Below are positions 17,156 through 26,345 of a stretch of 64,000 nucleotides of DNA, piece after piece. Where the stretch lies: assembly GCF_003627955.1 (NCBI RefSeq), contig NZ_RBWS01000009.1, positions 239,601 through 303,600 on the forward strand, given 5' to 3'. Below the pieces are notes generated by a model, which ran no database searches, was not told the origin of the DNA, and saw only the letters and a list, made by a program, of their open reading frames with translations. Each line of letters starts with the position of its first letter. The stretch's first letter is position 1. The position numbers and the translations under genes are program-made. This DNA is from Sphingobacterium puteale (GTDB lineage: Bacteria; Bacteroidota; Bacteroidia; Sphingobacteriales; Sphingobacteriaceae).

Positions 17156-17537
17156 TCTCCTTATAATGATTCATACGGCTTTGGAATAGCGATCCATAAA
17201 CGGCAGGATTGCCCCTCAAAGAAAAATCAGTCCAAAGTGTGCAACCATGGAAACAAACGTGGTCGATTCCCAAAGATTCATTTTCGAGCACATAGATCTT
17301 TGAATTGCTCGAAGCGTCCTTGATTTTATAGAGTGTTTTCGGATACGCTCCCTTATAATATTAATGATTGCCCAGTACAAAGATGATCGGTATATCCAAT
17401 GAAAGTGATTTGAGCCAGCTTATCCCTTTTATCCCTAGATCAGTATTTCCAGCCAAAACAAGAACATCAGCTATCCGTAGATTTATATCATTGTATCCAA
17501 ATTCTCTATGTAGGTCGCTAATGATATGAATTTTCAT
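17150..17537 (-). pseudogene. Calcineurin-like metallophosphoesterase with stop in the GNHE motif
   Basis: The frame starts MKIHIISDLHREFG (the DxH motif), continues with ADVLVLAGNTD (usual AGD, here AGN), and reaches VLGNH. The next codon is TAA (17361-17363), where Glu of GNHE is expected. After the stop the same frame continues YYKGAYPKTLY and FHGCTLWTDFS, as in the family. The 3' end is cut near 17150. Its ATG overlaps the stop of the EF-Tu-like gene (ATGA), so it was the second gene of that operon. A second damaged copy is at 56400-56664. Confidence 0.75.
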
Positions 17538-17881
17538 TTTTGATTATCTTTGTCAATCGTACTGCCATCGTCTATTTTCAATGTATCATTCAATATTTGT
17601 AAGATCTTTCCTGTACCAATCACACGGGGCCCTTCCCGAAATTCAAATAACATACCTTCGGCTAGTCTTCCTTTATAATATATGACACCAAGTATCCGGA
17701 TCACCGCTTTGACTTCCTCCCCAGGATACACCGTATCTTTATCGATAAATGTTTGTTCACCGGAAGTTTGCATTTCGTCAAAATCAAATTTGATCTGAGG
17801 TCTATATTTAGAGAAAACAGGAGTCTTTCTTCCACCTTCTTGTGTTGTTCTATAATGAAGCTGCGCTATGAAATCAGACAT
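17534..17881 (-). CDS. EF-Tu C-terminal-domain-like protein
   Basis: 115 aa beta-barrel protein starting MSDFIAQLHYRTTQEGGRKTP, with FSKYRPQIKF, FIDKDTVYPGEEVKAVI and a late FEFREGPRVIGTGKI. These follow the strand pattern of the third domain of EF-Tu (the EF-Tu/EF1A C-terminal family), but without GTPase domains. Stand-alone copies occur in Bacteroidota with unknown role. It may bind tRNA-like or protein ligands (inference). It overlaps the damaged metallophosphoesterase gene by four bases. Confidence 0.7.
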   Translation of the reverse strand: MSDFIAQLHYRTTQEGGRKTPVFSKYRPQIKFDFDEMQTSGEQTFIDKDTVYPGEEVKAVIRILGVIYYKGRLAEGMLFEFREGPRVIGTGKILQILNDTLKIDDGSTIDKDNQK

Positions 17882-17920
17882 ATATCGAGACTTTTTCTAA
17901 AATTAGTCAATTTATTGCAG

Positions 17921-18100
17921 TCATGAGTTGTCATCGGAATTGTACTTCCTATGATGTATACCCAATGCAACTCCAAATCCAACAAGTGAGCACCATATAA
18001 TGATGATATTCTCACGCCCATTTAGCGCAGATAATTTAAATATTGGATGTGTATGCATGTAATCTGCCATTGGCCATACGAATTGTGTACGAAATAACAT
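17921..18100 (-). CDS. Possible small single-pass membrane protein
   Basis: 59 codons from an ATG at 18100 with one hydrophobic segment (IIIIWCSLVGFGVALGI) near the C-terminus and a hydrophilic tail. It lies in tandem upstream of the EF-Tu-like gene. No recognised family and a weak ribosome binding site, so it may be spurious. Confidence 0.3.
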   Translation of the reverse strand: MLFRTQFVWPMADYMHTHPIFKLSALNGRENIIIIWCSLVGFGVALGIHHRKYNSDDNS

Positions 18101-18134
18101 TTTTTTTGTTTTATCAATTTTTATTACTTACTTT

Positions 18135-18163
18135 TATGTAGGACATAACAACTATTCTACATA
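18135..18163. promoter_or_regulatory. Candidate operator upstream of the sialic acid locus
   Basis: TATGTAG (18135-18141) and CTACATA (18157-18163) form a 7-base inverted repeat separated by 15 bases, about 160 bases before susC. The same half-site words occur in a tight palindrome upstream of the sialidase gene (23728-23740). The GntR regulator of the locus is the natural candidate to bind both. Confidence 0.45.
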
Positions 18164-18264
18164 TAGAGAATAACCAATAGAGGGATACGATGGCTGATCT
18201 TAAGCCTTAAAAATAAAGGAATATCGTGCTGCGCTGGAATAATTAGGATAAGTCATCGTTTGGG

Positions 18265-18285
18265 GAGCGTCTGTGGGAAACGCTC
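18265..18285 (+). promoter_or_regulatory. Leader hairpin before susC
   Basis: GAGCGT and ACGCTC pair around a 9-base loop 39 bases before the susC start, followed after about 13 bases by seven T residues. It could be an attenuator or a stabilising 5' structure. No alternative pairing was found by eye. Confidence 0.35.
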
Positions 18286-18323
18286 ATTTGCATCTGTTTT
18301 TTTACACTTAATAACCATAAATT

Positions 18324-21300
18324 ATGATTTGGACAAGCAAAAAAGCGAGCTTATTTGTGGGGACCCAAATTATCCTCGTATCCTCGTTGTACGCGCAGCA
18401 GCGTGTCGAAGGTACGGTTCGGGATCAACAGGGAAAACCTTTACAATCCATTACTGTTTCGGGTCGGCATTCGGGCAACCGGACGCAGACCGATGCCAAT
18501 GGAAAATTCCGGCTTGAGCTGCAGCGGCTGCCGGACACGCTGCAGTTTCGCTCGGTCGGCTATCAGCCTTTGGACCGGCAGGTGTCGGCCGGCGGTTCGC
18601 TGACTGTCGAACTCATCGCCACAAACCGGAGTCTGGATGAGGTCGTGGTGGTTGGCTACGGCACACAGTCACGTCGCACGCTGACCACTGCCATCAGTAA
18701 AGTGGATGGCAAGGCACTGGAAAATGTGCCGGTCAGCACGGTGGGCGAGGGTCTGAAAGGAAAAGTGGCCGGCGCCCGTGTGTATCAGTCGAACAATAGT
18801 CCCGGGGCTGATCCTGTCTTTCGCATCCGTGGTGGCTCTTCGATCAATAAAACCAACGATCCCCTAGTTTTAGTAGACGGCGTCGAACGTGCTTTCTCGG
18901 GTGTCAATCCCAATGATGTGGAATCCATTGAGGTGCTCAAAGATGCGGCATCAACAGCGATCTACGGTTCTCGGGCATCAAATGGGGTGGTGCTGATTAC
19001 CACAAAAAAAGGAAAAACAGCCGAACAGGCAACCATTACCTTTGATGCCACCTACGCCTTCCAACAGCCGGAATCAAAGATGAATATGATGAGTGCCCGC
19101 GATTATATCCAGATCGTGCGGCCTGCGGTGGCCTTGAGCCCCAATCCCAATTACAATACGAGTTCGGGCTATTCGGCGAGTTCGGGCAACGATGCCAACT
19201 CCATTTATTCCACCCGTTACCTCCAGGCCGGTGAGGCTGTTCCTACGGGCTATCAGAGCATGTCGGACCCTTTGGACCCGAGCAAAACGCTGATCTTTCA
19301 GGACAACAATTACCAGGACTTGCTCTTCCGGAATGTGGGCTGGCAAAATTACTACGTGGGTGTCAATGGCGGCAGCCAGCTTGTCCGTTATGCAGCGAGT
19401 GCAGGTTATACGGATGACGGTGGTGTAGCCCTAGGTACAGGATACAACCGATTCTCCGCAAGAGGCAAGGGCGATGTTACCTTCTCCAGGAAGCTGTCGC
19501 TCAATACAGCCTTTGATTATTCCCTGACCAATTCCCAGGAATTTGAAAATCAGACAAACGTCATTGCCCGGGGACTGGCGACTCCGCCAACACAGAAGAT
19601 GTACTTTGACAACGGCCGGCCGACCCCGGGGTACAATGCCACCTCGCCAAGTCCGCTATGGTGGGACTATACGCGAGATTATGGCACCAAAGACCGACGT
19701 TTATCGCTGATCGGCGGCCTTGACTATGAAATTATTGATGGGCTTAAAGCACAGGTACAGGTATCCAACTATTCCCATCTCTCCAATTATCATTATTTTG
19801 AAAAGGCACATGAATTTTCGGGATTGCGCAGTACCAAGGCGAGTCAGTCCCAGCTGGATCGCAGCAAAGTGGATGCCCTCTTAAAATACGATGCCAACTG
19901 GAACCAGGGGCATACCATATCCCTGCTGGGCGGTTATTCGTATCAGCAGACGGATTTTAATTCCTTTAGTGCCTCCGTCAACGGTGCCAGCTCCGACAAG
20001 GTGCCAACGCTTTCCGCCGGACCGAACAAAACGGGGGCCGATGAAGATGTCTGGCAACAGGTCCTGATCGGTTATTTCGGTCGTGCCAATTATGCCTATA
20101 AACAAAAGTACCTGCTGATGGGTACCTTTCGGTATGATGGTTCATCGCTCTTCGCCAAGGAAAACCGCTGGGGATTTTTCCCAGGTGTTTCAGCGGGCTG
20201 GGTAGCCAGCCAGGAGCCTTTTATGCGCGATCAGCAGACGGTAAACTACCTGAAGTTCCGTACCAGTTATGGACAGACAGGAAATAACTCCATCGGACTA
20301 TACGATGCGTTGGGCAAATTTACCACCGATATCCGTTACGATGGCGCAGCCGGCATTTATGCTTCTACGATGCCCAACCGCGACCTGACCTGGGAGACTT
20401 CAACGCAGTTTGACCTTGGTTTTGATCTTGCCCTGTTCAACAACCGGATCAATATCCAGGCGGATTATTTTAATAAGACTACCAAAAATCTGCTTTTCAG
20501 CGTGCAGCTACCCAATACCTCGGGCTTTTCCACGGTACAGACCAATGTGGGCAAAGTGCGGTTCCGGGGATTTGACTTTGAAATCGCCAGCGACAATATA
20601 CGGTCAGGCAAATTCCGATGGGACAGCAAGCTGACCTTGAGTTTTGTAAAAAACAAGGTACTGGAACTGCCTGACAATGGCCGCGACAAAAACCGGATCG
20701 GTGGGATTCAGTTGGCCGATGGTACTGCTTTTGGTGGCACCGCAGAGGGCGAATCGCTGTACCGTTACTTCGGCTACAAGGTGGATCATATCCTGCAGAC
20801 GCCCGAGGAGGCTGCCGTCGCCCGTTACGATGAGTCAGCCCGTGGCTGGAGTCCGACGGACAAAAAGAACGTCAAAGGGCGCAAACTCGCCGGGGACTAC
20901 GAATGGCAGGACCGCGACGGCGATGGCGTCATCAGCAGCAAGGACCAGTTTGAACTCGGTGCTACCGTGCCACATACCACGGGCGGACTGGCCAACAACT
21001 TTAGTTATGGCTCTTTCGGACTCAATATCTTTGTCGACTGGGCACTGGGACATTCGATTAACCATACTGCCTACATGCGCTATTTCATGAATACCTTTGC
21101 TAACAATTATACCTTGGTGGAGGAGGTCAATCAGACCTGGAAAAATGCTGGCGATCAGTCGAAGTATGCCCGTTTTACGGCCAATGATCCCGATACTGGT
21201 AACAGCAATTTCTCGCGGACCTCTGACGTGTTCAACTACAAAGGCGACTACCTCTGCCTGCGTGAAGTGTCTTTTCTATACCAGTTACCAGATACTTGGA

Positions 21301-21482
21301 GCAAACGCATTGGGGTCCGCTCCATGCAGCTGTCGGTTTCGGGGCAGAACCTTTTTTATTTTTCTGCCCTGCGGGGAACAGGAATATCGCCCGAAGTTGG
21401 CGCATCCACGACCTATAGCAACGATTATTATAACTATCCGGCCATCCGCAAGATCGCGATCGGCGCTAAGTTAACTTTATAA
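18324..21482 (+). CDS. SusC/RagA-family TonB-dependent outer membrane transporter
   Basis: 1052 aa. Signal peptide 1-25, then a carboxypeptidase-like regulatory domain (about 27-100), a TonB-box-like DEVVVVGYG at 105-113, a plug with LVDGVERAFSGVNPNDVE and LKDAASTAIYGSRASNGV, and a beta-barrel to the C-terminus. It should import sialic acids or sialylated glycans together with the SusD protein 5 bases downstream. The locus is strikingly GC-rich: positions 20881-20940 have 39 G or C of 60. Confidence 0.95.
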   Translation: MIWTSKKASLFVGTQIILVSSLYAQQRVEGTVRDQQGKPLQSITVSGRHSGNRTQTDANGKFRLELQRLPDTLQFRSVGYQPLDRQVSAGGSLTVELIATNRSLDEVVVVGYGTQSRRTLTTAISKVDGKALENVPVSTVGEGLKGKVAGARVYQSNNSPGADPVFRIRGGSSINKTNDPLVLVDGVERAFSGVNPNDVESIEVLKDAASTAIYGSRASNGVVLITTKKGKTAEQATITFDATYAFQQPESKMNMMSARDYIQIVRPAVALSPNPNYNTSSGYSASSGNDANSIYSTRYLQAGEAVPTGYQSMSDPLDPSKTLIFQDNNYQDLLFRNVGWQNYYVGVNGGSQLVRYAASAGYTDDGGVALGTGYNRFSARGKGDVTFSRKLSLNTAFDYSLTNSQEFENQTNVIARGLATPPTQKMYFDNGRPTPGYNATSPSPLWWDYTRDYGTKDRRLSLIGGLDYEIIDGLKAQVQVSNYSHLSNYHYFEKAHEFSGLRSTKASQSQLDRSKVDALLKYDANWNQGHTISLLGGYSYQQTDFNSFSASVNGASSDKVPTLSAGPNKTGADEDVWQQVLIGYFGRANYAYKQKYLLMGTFRYDGSSLFAKENRWGFFPGVSAGWVASQEPFMRDQQTVNYLKFRTSYGQTGNNSIGLYDALGKFTTDIRYDGAAGIYASTMPNRDLTWETSTQFDLGFDLALFNNRINIQADYFNKTTKNLLFSVQLPNTSGFSTVQTNVGKVRFRGFDFEIASDNIRSGKFRWDSKLTLSFVKNKVLELPDNGRDKNRIGGIQLADGTAFGGTAEGESLYRYFGYKVDHILQTPEEAAVARYDESARGWSPTDKKNVKGRKLAGDYEWQDRDGDGVISSKDQFELGATVPHTTGGLANNFSYGSFGLNIFVDWALGHSINHTAYMRYFMNTFANNYTLVEEVNQTWKNAGDQSKYARFTANDPDTGNSNFSRTSDVFNYKGDYLCLREVSFLYQLPDTWSKRIGVRSMQLSVSGQNLFYFSALRGTGISPEVGASTTYSNDYYNYPAIRKIAIGAKLTL

Positions 21483-21487
21483 ACGAA

Positions 21488-22951
21488 ATGAAAATGAAGA
21501 CAAAAAGATTTTTATACGGTGCGATGGTATCCCTCGGCTTGCTGTCGGCAGCCGCCTGTTCGGACAGACTAGATGTGGACCTAAAAGCCGCCATTAATGC
21601 CAATTCGATGTGGCAGGACGAAAGCGATGCCCAGGCCGCCGTAACAGGAGCCTATGTGCGCATGCGCAATACCTTTGCGGCAGCTTATATTTTCTGGGGC
21701 GAATACCGTACCGCTTATTGGGGCCCTGGGCTCGAAACCAACGCGGGCTACAGTACAGCTTTCTTAAATCAGCTCAACAGCACGCATGCCCATGCCAACT
21801 GGAACAATTTATATACCACCATCAACGATTGCAACCTGATCCTCAAACATGTGCCTGAGATCAGCTTTGCTACGCCCGAAAAGAAGAATGAATACCTGGC
21901 ACAGGCTTATTTTATCCGCGCATTTTGCTATTACTGGATCGGCCGGGTCTGGGGCGATGCGCCCGTGCTGACCGCCGGTTTTGAGTCTCCCAATCAGGAG
22001 GACCTCTATCCCTCACGCCAGCCTGTACAGGCTGTATTTCAGCTGGTCAAACAGGATCTGGACCGGGCGGAGGAACTGATGCCAGCAACGGCAACCAAAG
22101 CACAGTATGGTAACCTGGATGCCATCCGGCTGCTCAAAACGGATTATTACCTCTGGATGGCCAAACAGCAGAATGGTGGCACCGCTGCTCTGAACCTGGC
22201 GAAACAGTCAGTCGATAAAGTATTGACGGGCAAGCATGCCCTGATGCAGAATTTTGCGGATGTCTTTGCCACGGAATTAAACCCTGAGGTGATCTTTTGC
22301 TGGCGCATGACGCAGGATGAATTTACAGGCGGATATCCTTCGGATTTTCTGGTTCCGATCCAATATATTTCACCGGGCCTGGTTGAAAATCCCATTAAAG
22401 TCGGCTCGCATCAGCAGTGGATCTTTCTGACGAATAATTACAAAACATTTCTGACGGAAAATGCGGCCGACACGAGGGCAAAAGTCAGTTTTGATACGGC
22501 CTTTGACAACGATAAAAAACTGACCTTCCAATGGATCAATAAATATGCAGGCAAATGGGTCAATGGCACTCGGATCTTTGAATCGGATCTGCTTGTCTAC
22601 CGCTATGCCGATGCCCTGCTGTTCAGCGCCGAAATCGAAAACGCGCTTGGAAATGGGCAGCTCGCTGTACAGCAGCTCAACAAGATCGCAAAACGGGCCT
22701 ATGGAACGGACAATTTTTATGCAGACGGACTTCCGGCCAATGCGATCAATACCGCCATACTCAGCGAACGGAAAAAGGAATTTGTGGCCGAAGGTAAACT
22801 TTGGTGGGACCTAATCCGGCTGGGTGTCGTATTCAACGAAGTGGAGAGCCTGAAAAATCAGCAGTCCAAAAAGAACATCCTTTTGTGGCCTGTACACGAT
22901 AGTTCGATCAACACCAATCCCAATATCAAACAGACCGAGGGCTACAATTAA
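21488..22951 (+). CDS. SusD/RagB-family outer membrane lipoprotein
   Basis: 487 aa. A signal peptide ends in lipobox AAAC with Cys24, so it is a surface or outer-membrane lipoprotein. The body is SusD-like: N-terminal DESDAQAAVTGAYVRMR, TPR-type helices with AYFIRAFCYYWIGRVWGDAPV, and a C-terminal AILSERKKEFVAEGKLWWDLIRLG. It captures the glycan for the SusC partner. It starts 5 bases after susC, so the pair is co-transcribed. Confidence 0.95.
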   Translation: MKMKTKRFLYGAMVSLGLLSAAACSDRLDVDLKAAINANSMWQDESDAQAAVTGAYVRMRNTFAAAYIFWGEYRTAYWGPGLETNAGYSTAFLNQLNSTHAHANWNNLYTTINDCNLILKHVPEISFATPEKKNEYLAQAYFIRAFCYYWIGRVWGDAPVLTAGFESPNQEDLYPSRQPVQAVFQLVKQDLDRAEELMPATATKAQYGNLDAIRLLKTDYYLWMAKQQNGGTAALNLAKQSVDKVLTGKHALMQNFADVFATELNPEVIFCWRMTQDEFTGGYPSDFLVPIQYISPGLVENPIKVGSHQQWIFLTNNYKTFLTENAADTRAKVSFDTAFDNDKKLTFQWINKYAGKWVNGTRIFESDLLVYRYADALLFSAEIENALGNGQLAVQQLNKIAKRAYGTDNFYADGLPANAINTAILSERKKEFVAEGKLWWDLIRLGVVFNEVESLKNQQSKKNILLWPVHDSSINTNPNIKQTEGYN

Positions 22952-22994
22952 TGCGCTTGGATTGCTATTCTTTTTTTGTTAATTTGTAGAACAT

Positions 22995-23009
22995 AATAAA
23001 TGATTTATT
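22995..23009. promoter_or_regulatory. Candidate autoregulatory palindrome before the GntR gene
   Basis: AATAAAT G ATTTATT is a perfect 15-base palindrome ending 10 bases before the regulator start. It is AT-only apart from the centre, so it may be chance, but the position fits an operator or ribosome-access structure. Confidence 0.3.
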
Positions 23010-23019
23010 TGCTGAATAT

Positions 23020-23700
23020 ATGATAAATGACCTCACCCCAATAGCGACGAGTACCCGCGCTGATATAGTTGAGATACGTATAAGAGAATATCTTTCCAAC
23101 AAGAAATTAAAAACGGGCGACACGCTGCCGACAGAGCTGGAACTCGCCGAGGCACTCGACGTCAGCCGCAACGTGCTGCGTGAAGCCCTGAGCCGCCTGC
23201 GCATGCTGGGTCTGATCGAAACCAAAAAGAAGCGCGGTATGGTGCTGTCCGCACCGGATATCCTGGGTTCCTTTGAACGGGTACTGAACCCGCAGCTGAT
23301 GGACGAAAATACCATGAAGGATATCTTTGAACTGCGCCTAGTCCTTGAACTGGGTATGGCTGACCTGCTTTATCTGCGGAAGACGGACAAAGATATCGCC
23401 GAACTGGAACAGATTGTGAAAAAGGATAAAAATGCCGACGCCGAGGAGTTCAGGATCAGCCAGGAAATTGCCTTTCATGGCAAACTGTATGAAATTACGG
23501 GCAATAACACGCTCAAACGTTTCCAGACCATGTTGATGCCGATCTTTGGCTTTGTGCTGAGCAACAGCCACCATAGCATCAAATCCGGCGTGTCGCACAG
23601 CGATCTGGTACAGATACTTAAAAACGGCGACCGTGACTCTTTTTCAGATGCCATGCGCGAACATCTGCGCCCGCACATCGAATTTCTGAAGGAGCGTTAA
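23020..23700 (+). CDS. GntR-family (FadR subfamily, FCD domain) regulator of the sialic acid locus
   Basis: 226 aa. An N-terminal winged helix (about 8-75) contains TLPTELELAEALDVSRNVLREALSRL. A C-terminal FCD all-helical ligand domain has Asp/His metal-ligand positions, including FHGKLYEI and the final MREHLRPHI. FCD regulators often sense sugar acids and NanR of E. coli is of this type, so control by a sialic acid or ManNAc derivative is inferred. It sits between susD and the sialidase on the same strand. Confidence 0.9.
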   Translation: MINDLTPIATSTRADIVEIRIREYLSNKKLKTGDTLPTELELAEALDVSRNVLREALSRLRMLGLIETKKKRGMVLSAPDILGSFERVLNPQLMDENTMKDIFELRLVLELGMADLLYLRKTDKDIAELEQIVKKDKNADAEEFRISQEIAFHGKLYEITGNNTLKRFQTMLMPIFGFVLSNSHHSIKSGVSHSDLVQILKNGDRDSFSDAMREHLRPHIEFLKER

Positions 23701-23727
23701 CCGCTTCTTCTTATTTTTTTAAACCTA

Positions 23728-23740
23728 TATGTAGTACATA
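23728..23740. promoter_or_regulatory. Candidate GntR operator before the sialidase gene
   Basis: TATGTA G TACATA is a perfect 13-base palindrome 12 bases before the sialidase start. It uses the same TATGTAG word as the inverted repeat upstream of susC. GntR proteins favour short dyads with GT and AC arms, which this matches. Confidence 0.5.
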
Positions 23741-23752
23741 AGTACCTAAAAT

Positions 23753-25399
23753 ATGCAAATAACCACTAAAATAAAAGATAGCCTGCTCACTCTGTTCCTG
23801 CTGCTGACCGCTACGGCGGCAGTTGCGCAGGTCCGGATTGCCGAGCGGCATTATACCTTACCAGTATTAGCGGATCAGCCGATCAATATCCTCAAACGAC
23901 TGGAATTTACAGCCGACAAGCGACAGCAGGTCGAAGCAGAACTTACCCTAAAGACCGACGCGCTGGCAGCGGCTCAGCTGGATAGCGTAAGCTGTTGGTT
24001 TGCCGGTACCGACAGTACCCTGCTGACGCCTGTACCAAATGCTGCACAGCAGCGCGTAACTGCACAGAAATGGAAGGGGAGAAGCGGAAAAATAACAGTT
24101 CCACTGACACTGGAAAAAGGTGTCAACTATCTGTGGGTAACCGCCAAAGTGCATCCTTTCAAAAAGCTAGATCAGGCTTTTGAAGTGGCTATAACAAAGG
24201 TCTCCTTACTGGGGGTACCTTCTAATTCCCTACTTTCGGGCAAGTTTAGCCGCTACAGACCGGCCATTGCCGTACACCGCCAGGGTGCTGAAGGGGTTCA
24301 TACCAGCCGTATACCGGGGATAATTACAGCCAAAGACGGCAGTCTGGTCGCAGTATACGATGCCCGCAGGGAGCTGGGCCGGGACCTGCAGGGGGACATA
24401 GATATCGGCGTATCACGTAGCTTGGATGGTGGCCGCAGCTGGCAGCCTATGGAAATAGCGATCGATATGGGCACATTCGGCGGCCTGCCACAAAAATTTA
24501 ACGGCGTCTCCGATCCCAATATCTTGCTCGACGAGCGAACCGGCACAATTTATGTCGCGGGGCTATGGATGCACGGTGTGCTGGATGAAACAGGCACTTG
24601 GTATCCCGGAATAAAAGATGGGCGCGAAATCCACAATCATCAATGGAAAAATAAGGGATCACAGCCCGGTTTTGGGATCAAACAGACATCCCAGTTTCTG
24701 CTGGTAAAAAGTGAAGACAATGGCCTGACCTGGTCCAAACCGCTCAATCTCACCCATCTGAAACGGGCGGAATGGTGGCTCTGGGCTCCTGCGCCCGGGC
24801 ATGGCATTAGCCTGCAGGACGGTACACTGCTGATGCCAAGCCAGGGACGTGATGAGACGGGCAAAGCATTTTCCAATATCATCTATAGCAGGGATGGCGG
24901 TCAAACCTGGAAGACTTCCAATCCGGCACTGGCGGAATCGACGACGGAATGCATGGCGGTGCAACTGGATAATGGGGACATTATGCTAAATATGCGTTCC
25001 AACTACAACGCCACTCACAAGGGGGGTGACAATGGTCGCGCGATCGCGCTGACCAAAGATTTGGGCGAAACCTGGACCGAGCATCCCACTTCGCACAAGG
25101 CGCTGATCGAACCCACCTGTATGGCCAGCATCCATAAACATGTTTATCAAACAGGAGGCAACAGAAGTTCCTTATTGGTCTTCTGTAATCCGGATTCCAA
25201 ATTTGTTCGCGCCAATATCACACTCAAAGTCAGCAAGGACAACGGTGAGTCCTGGCAGCCCAAAGTTCTGCTCGACGAAGGCAAGGGACGGGGCTACTCC
25301 TGTATTACTTCGGTAGACGAGCATACCATTGGCGTGCTGTATGAAGGTAGCCAGGCGGATCTGATCTTTCAGCAGGTACCGCTAAAAGAATTATTATAA
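23753..25399 (+). CDS. Secreted exo-alpha-sialidase (GH33-type)
   Basis: 548 aa. Signal peptide 1-26 (ending AVAQ), an N-terminal sialidase-associated beta domain (about 28-160), then a six-bladed catalytic propeller. The RIP motif of the arginine triad is at 186-188 (SRIPGI). At least five Asp-boxes follow, such as SLDGGRSW, SEDNGLTW, SRDGGQTW, TKDLGETW and SKDNGESW. It releases terminal sialic acid from glycoconjugates in the periplasm or at the surface. The lyase follows 22 bases downstream. Confidence 0.93.
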   Translation: MQITTKIKDSLLTLFLLLTATAAVAQVRIAERHYTLPVLADQPINILKRLEFTADKRQQVEAELTLKTDALAAAQLDSVSCWFAGTDSTLLTPVPNAAQQRVTAQKWKGRSGKITVPLTLEKGVNYLWVTAKVHPFKKLDQAFEVAITKVSLLGVPSNSLLSGKFSRYRPAIAVHRQGAEGVHTSRIPGIITAKDGSLVAVYDARRELGRDLQGDIDIGVSRSLDGGRSWQPMEIAIDMGTFGGLPQKFNGVSDPNILLDERTGTIYVAGLWMHGVLDETGTWYPGIKDGREIHNHQWKNKGSQPGFGIKQTSQFLLVKSEDNGLTWSKPLNLTHLKRAEWWLWAPAPGHGISLQDGTLLMPSQGRDETGKAFSNIIYSRDGGQTWKTSNPALAESTTECMAVQLDNGDIMLNMRSNYNATHKGGDNGRAIALTKDLGETWTEHPTSHKALIEPTCMASIHKHVYQTGGNRSSLLVFCNPDSKFVRANITLKVSKDNGESWQPKVLLDEGKGRGYSCITSVDEHTIGVLYEGSQADLIFQQVPLKELL

Positions 25400-25421
25400 C
25401 CTCAACTATTGCTAGAAAAAA

Positions 25422-26345
25422 ATGGAAAAAAAACATAAAATAAAAGGCTTGATCGCCGCGGCATTTGCCAACTATGACCAAGTTGGAAATATCGACCTAG
25501 ACGGTATTCCGGCCATGACGGAGCACCTTGTCCGACAGGGGCTGCGGGGGATATTTATCTGCGGAACCAACGGGGAGGGACCGAGTCTCTCCACGGCCGA
25601 GCGCATGGCAGTTGCCGAACGTTATATCAAGGCTATTGACGGCCGGATTCTTTCTTTTGTCCATGTGGGGCATAGCTCCATTGCCGAAGCCAAACGCCTG
25701 GCAGCACATGCCGAAAGCATCGGCGCTGATTATATTTCAGCGGTCTCGGCCTTTTATTTCAAGCCTTCATCCGTGGAAAATCTGGTCGATGCCATGGCCG
25801 CCATTGCGGCAGCGGCCCCCAATACACCTTTCTACTACTACCATATTCCTGCTGTCACAGGCCTGCAGATTGATATGCTCCACTTCCTAGCTCTGGCGGA
25901 GCAGAAAATCCCGACCTTCCATGGTATCAAATATACGGCGGCGACCTTACATGAATACCAGGCCTGCCTGCAGTACAAGGAGGGCAAGTACGATATTCTG
26001 TTTGGCTACGATGAACTGCTGTTGCCGGCACTGGCAGTGGGGGCGACTGGCGCCATTGGCAGTACCTACAATTACGCTGCCCCCCTTTATCTGGAGGTAA
26101 TCCGCCGCTTTGAAGCCGGTGCACACGAAGCGGCACGAAACCTTCATTTTGAAGCCGTGGAGATGGTGCAGCTGCTGGTAAAATATGGGCCGATCCCAGT
26201 GCAGCGGGCTATTATGAAAAAAATCGGATTAGATCTGGGTCAGCCGCGGCTTCCGTTGACGCTGTTGGATGAAGACAATGAGCAGCAACTGATGACCGAA
26301 TTGGAACAGTCGAAATTCTTGGATCATGTGGCATTGTATCAGTAA
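25422..26345 (+). CDS. nanA: N-acetylneuraminate lyase
   Basis: 307 aa, DHDPS/NAL class I aldolase of the cytosol. It splits N-acetylneuraminate into ManNAc and pyruvate. GTNGEG at 48-53 is the carboxylate-binding loop (GSTGE in E. coli), Tyr139 lies in YYYHIP, and Lys170 in GIKYT is the Schiff-base residue. Length is normal. The last 20 bases overlap the start of the mutarotase gene. No ManNAc epimerase or kinase is seen in the window, so later steps are elsewhere. Confidence 0.92.
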   Translation: MEKKHKIKGLIAAAFANYDQVGNIDLDGIPAMTEHLVRQGLRGIFICGTNGEGPSLSTAERMAVAERYIKAIDGRILSFVHVGHSSIAEAKRLAAHAESIGADYISAVSAFYFKPSSVENLVDAMAAIAAAAPNTPFYYYHIPAVTGLQIDMLHFLALAEQKIPTFHGIKYTAATLHEYQACLQYKEGKYDILFGYDELLLPALAVGATGAIGSTYNYAAPLYLEVIRRFEAGAHEAARNLHFEAVEMVQLLVKYGPIPVQRAIMKKIGLDLGQPRLPLTLLDEDNEQQLMTELEQSKFLDHVALYQ

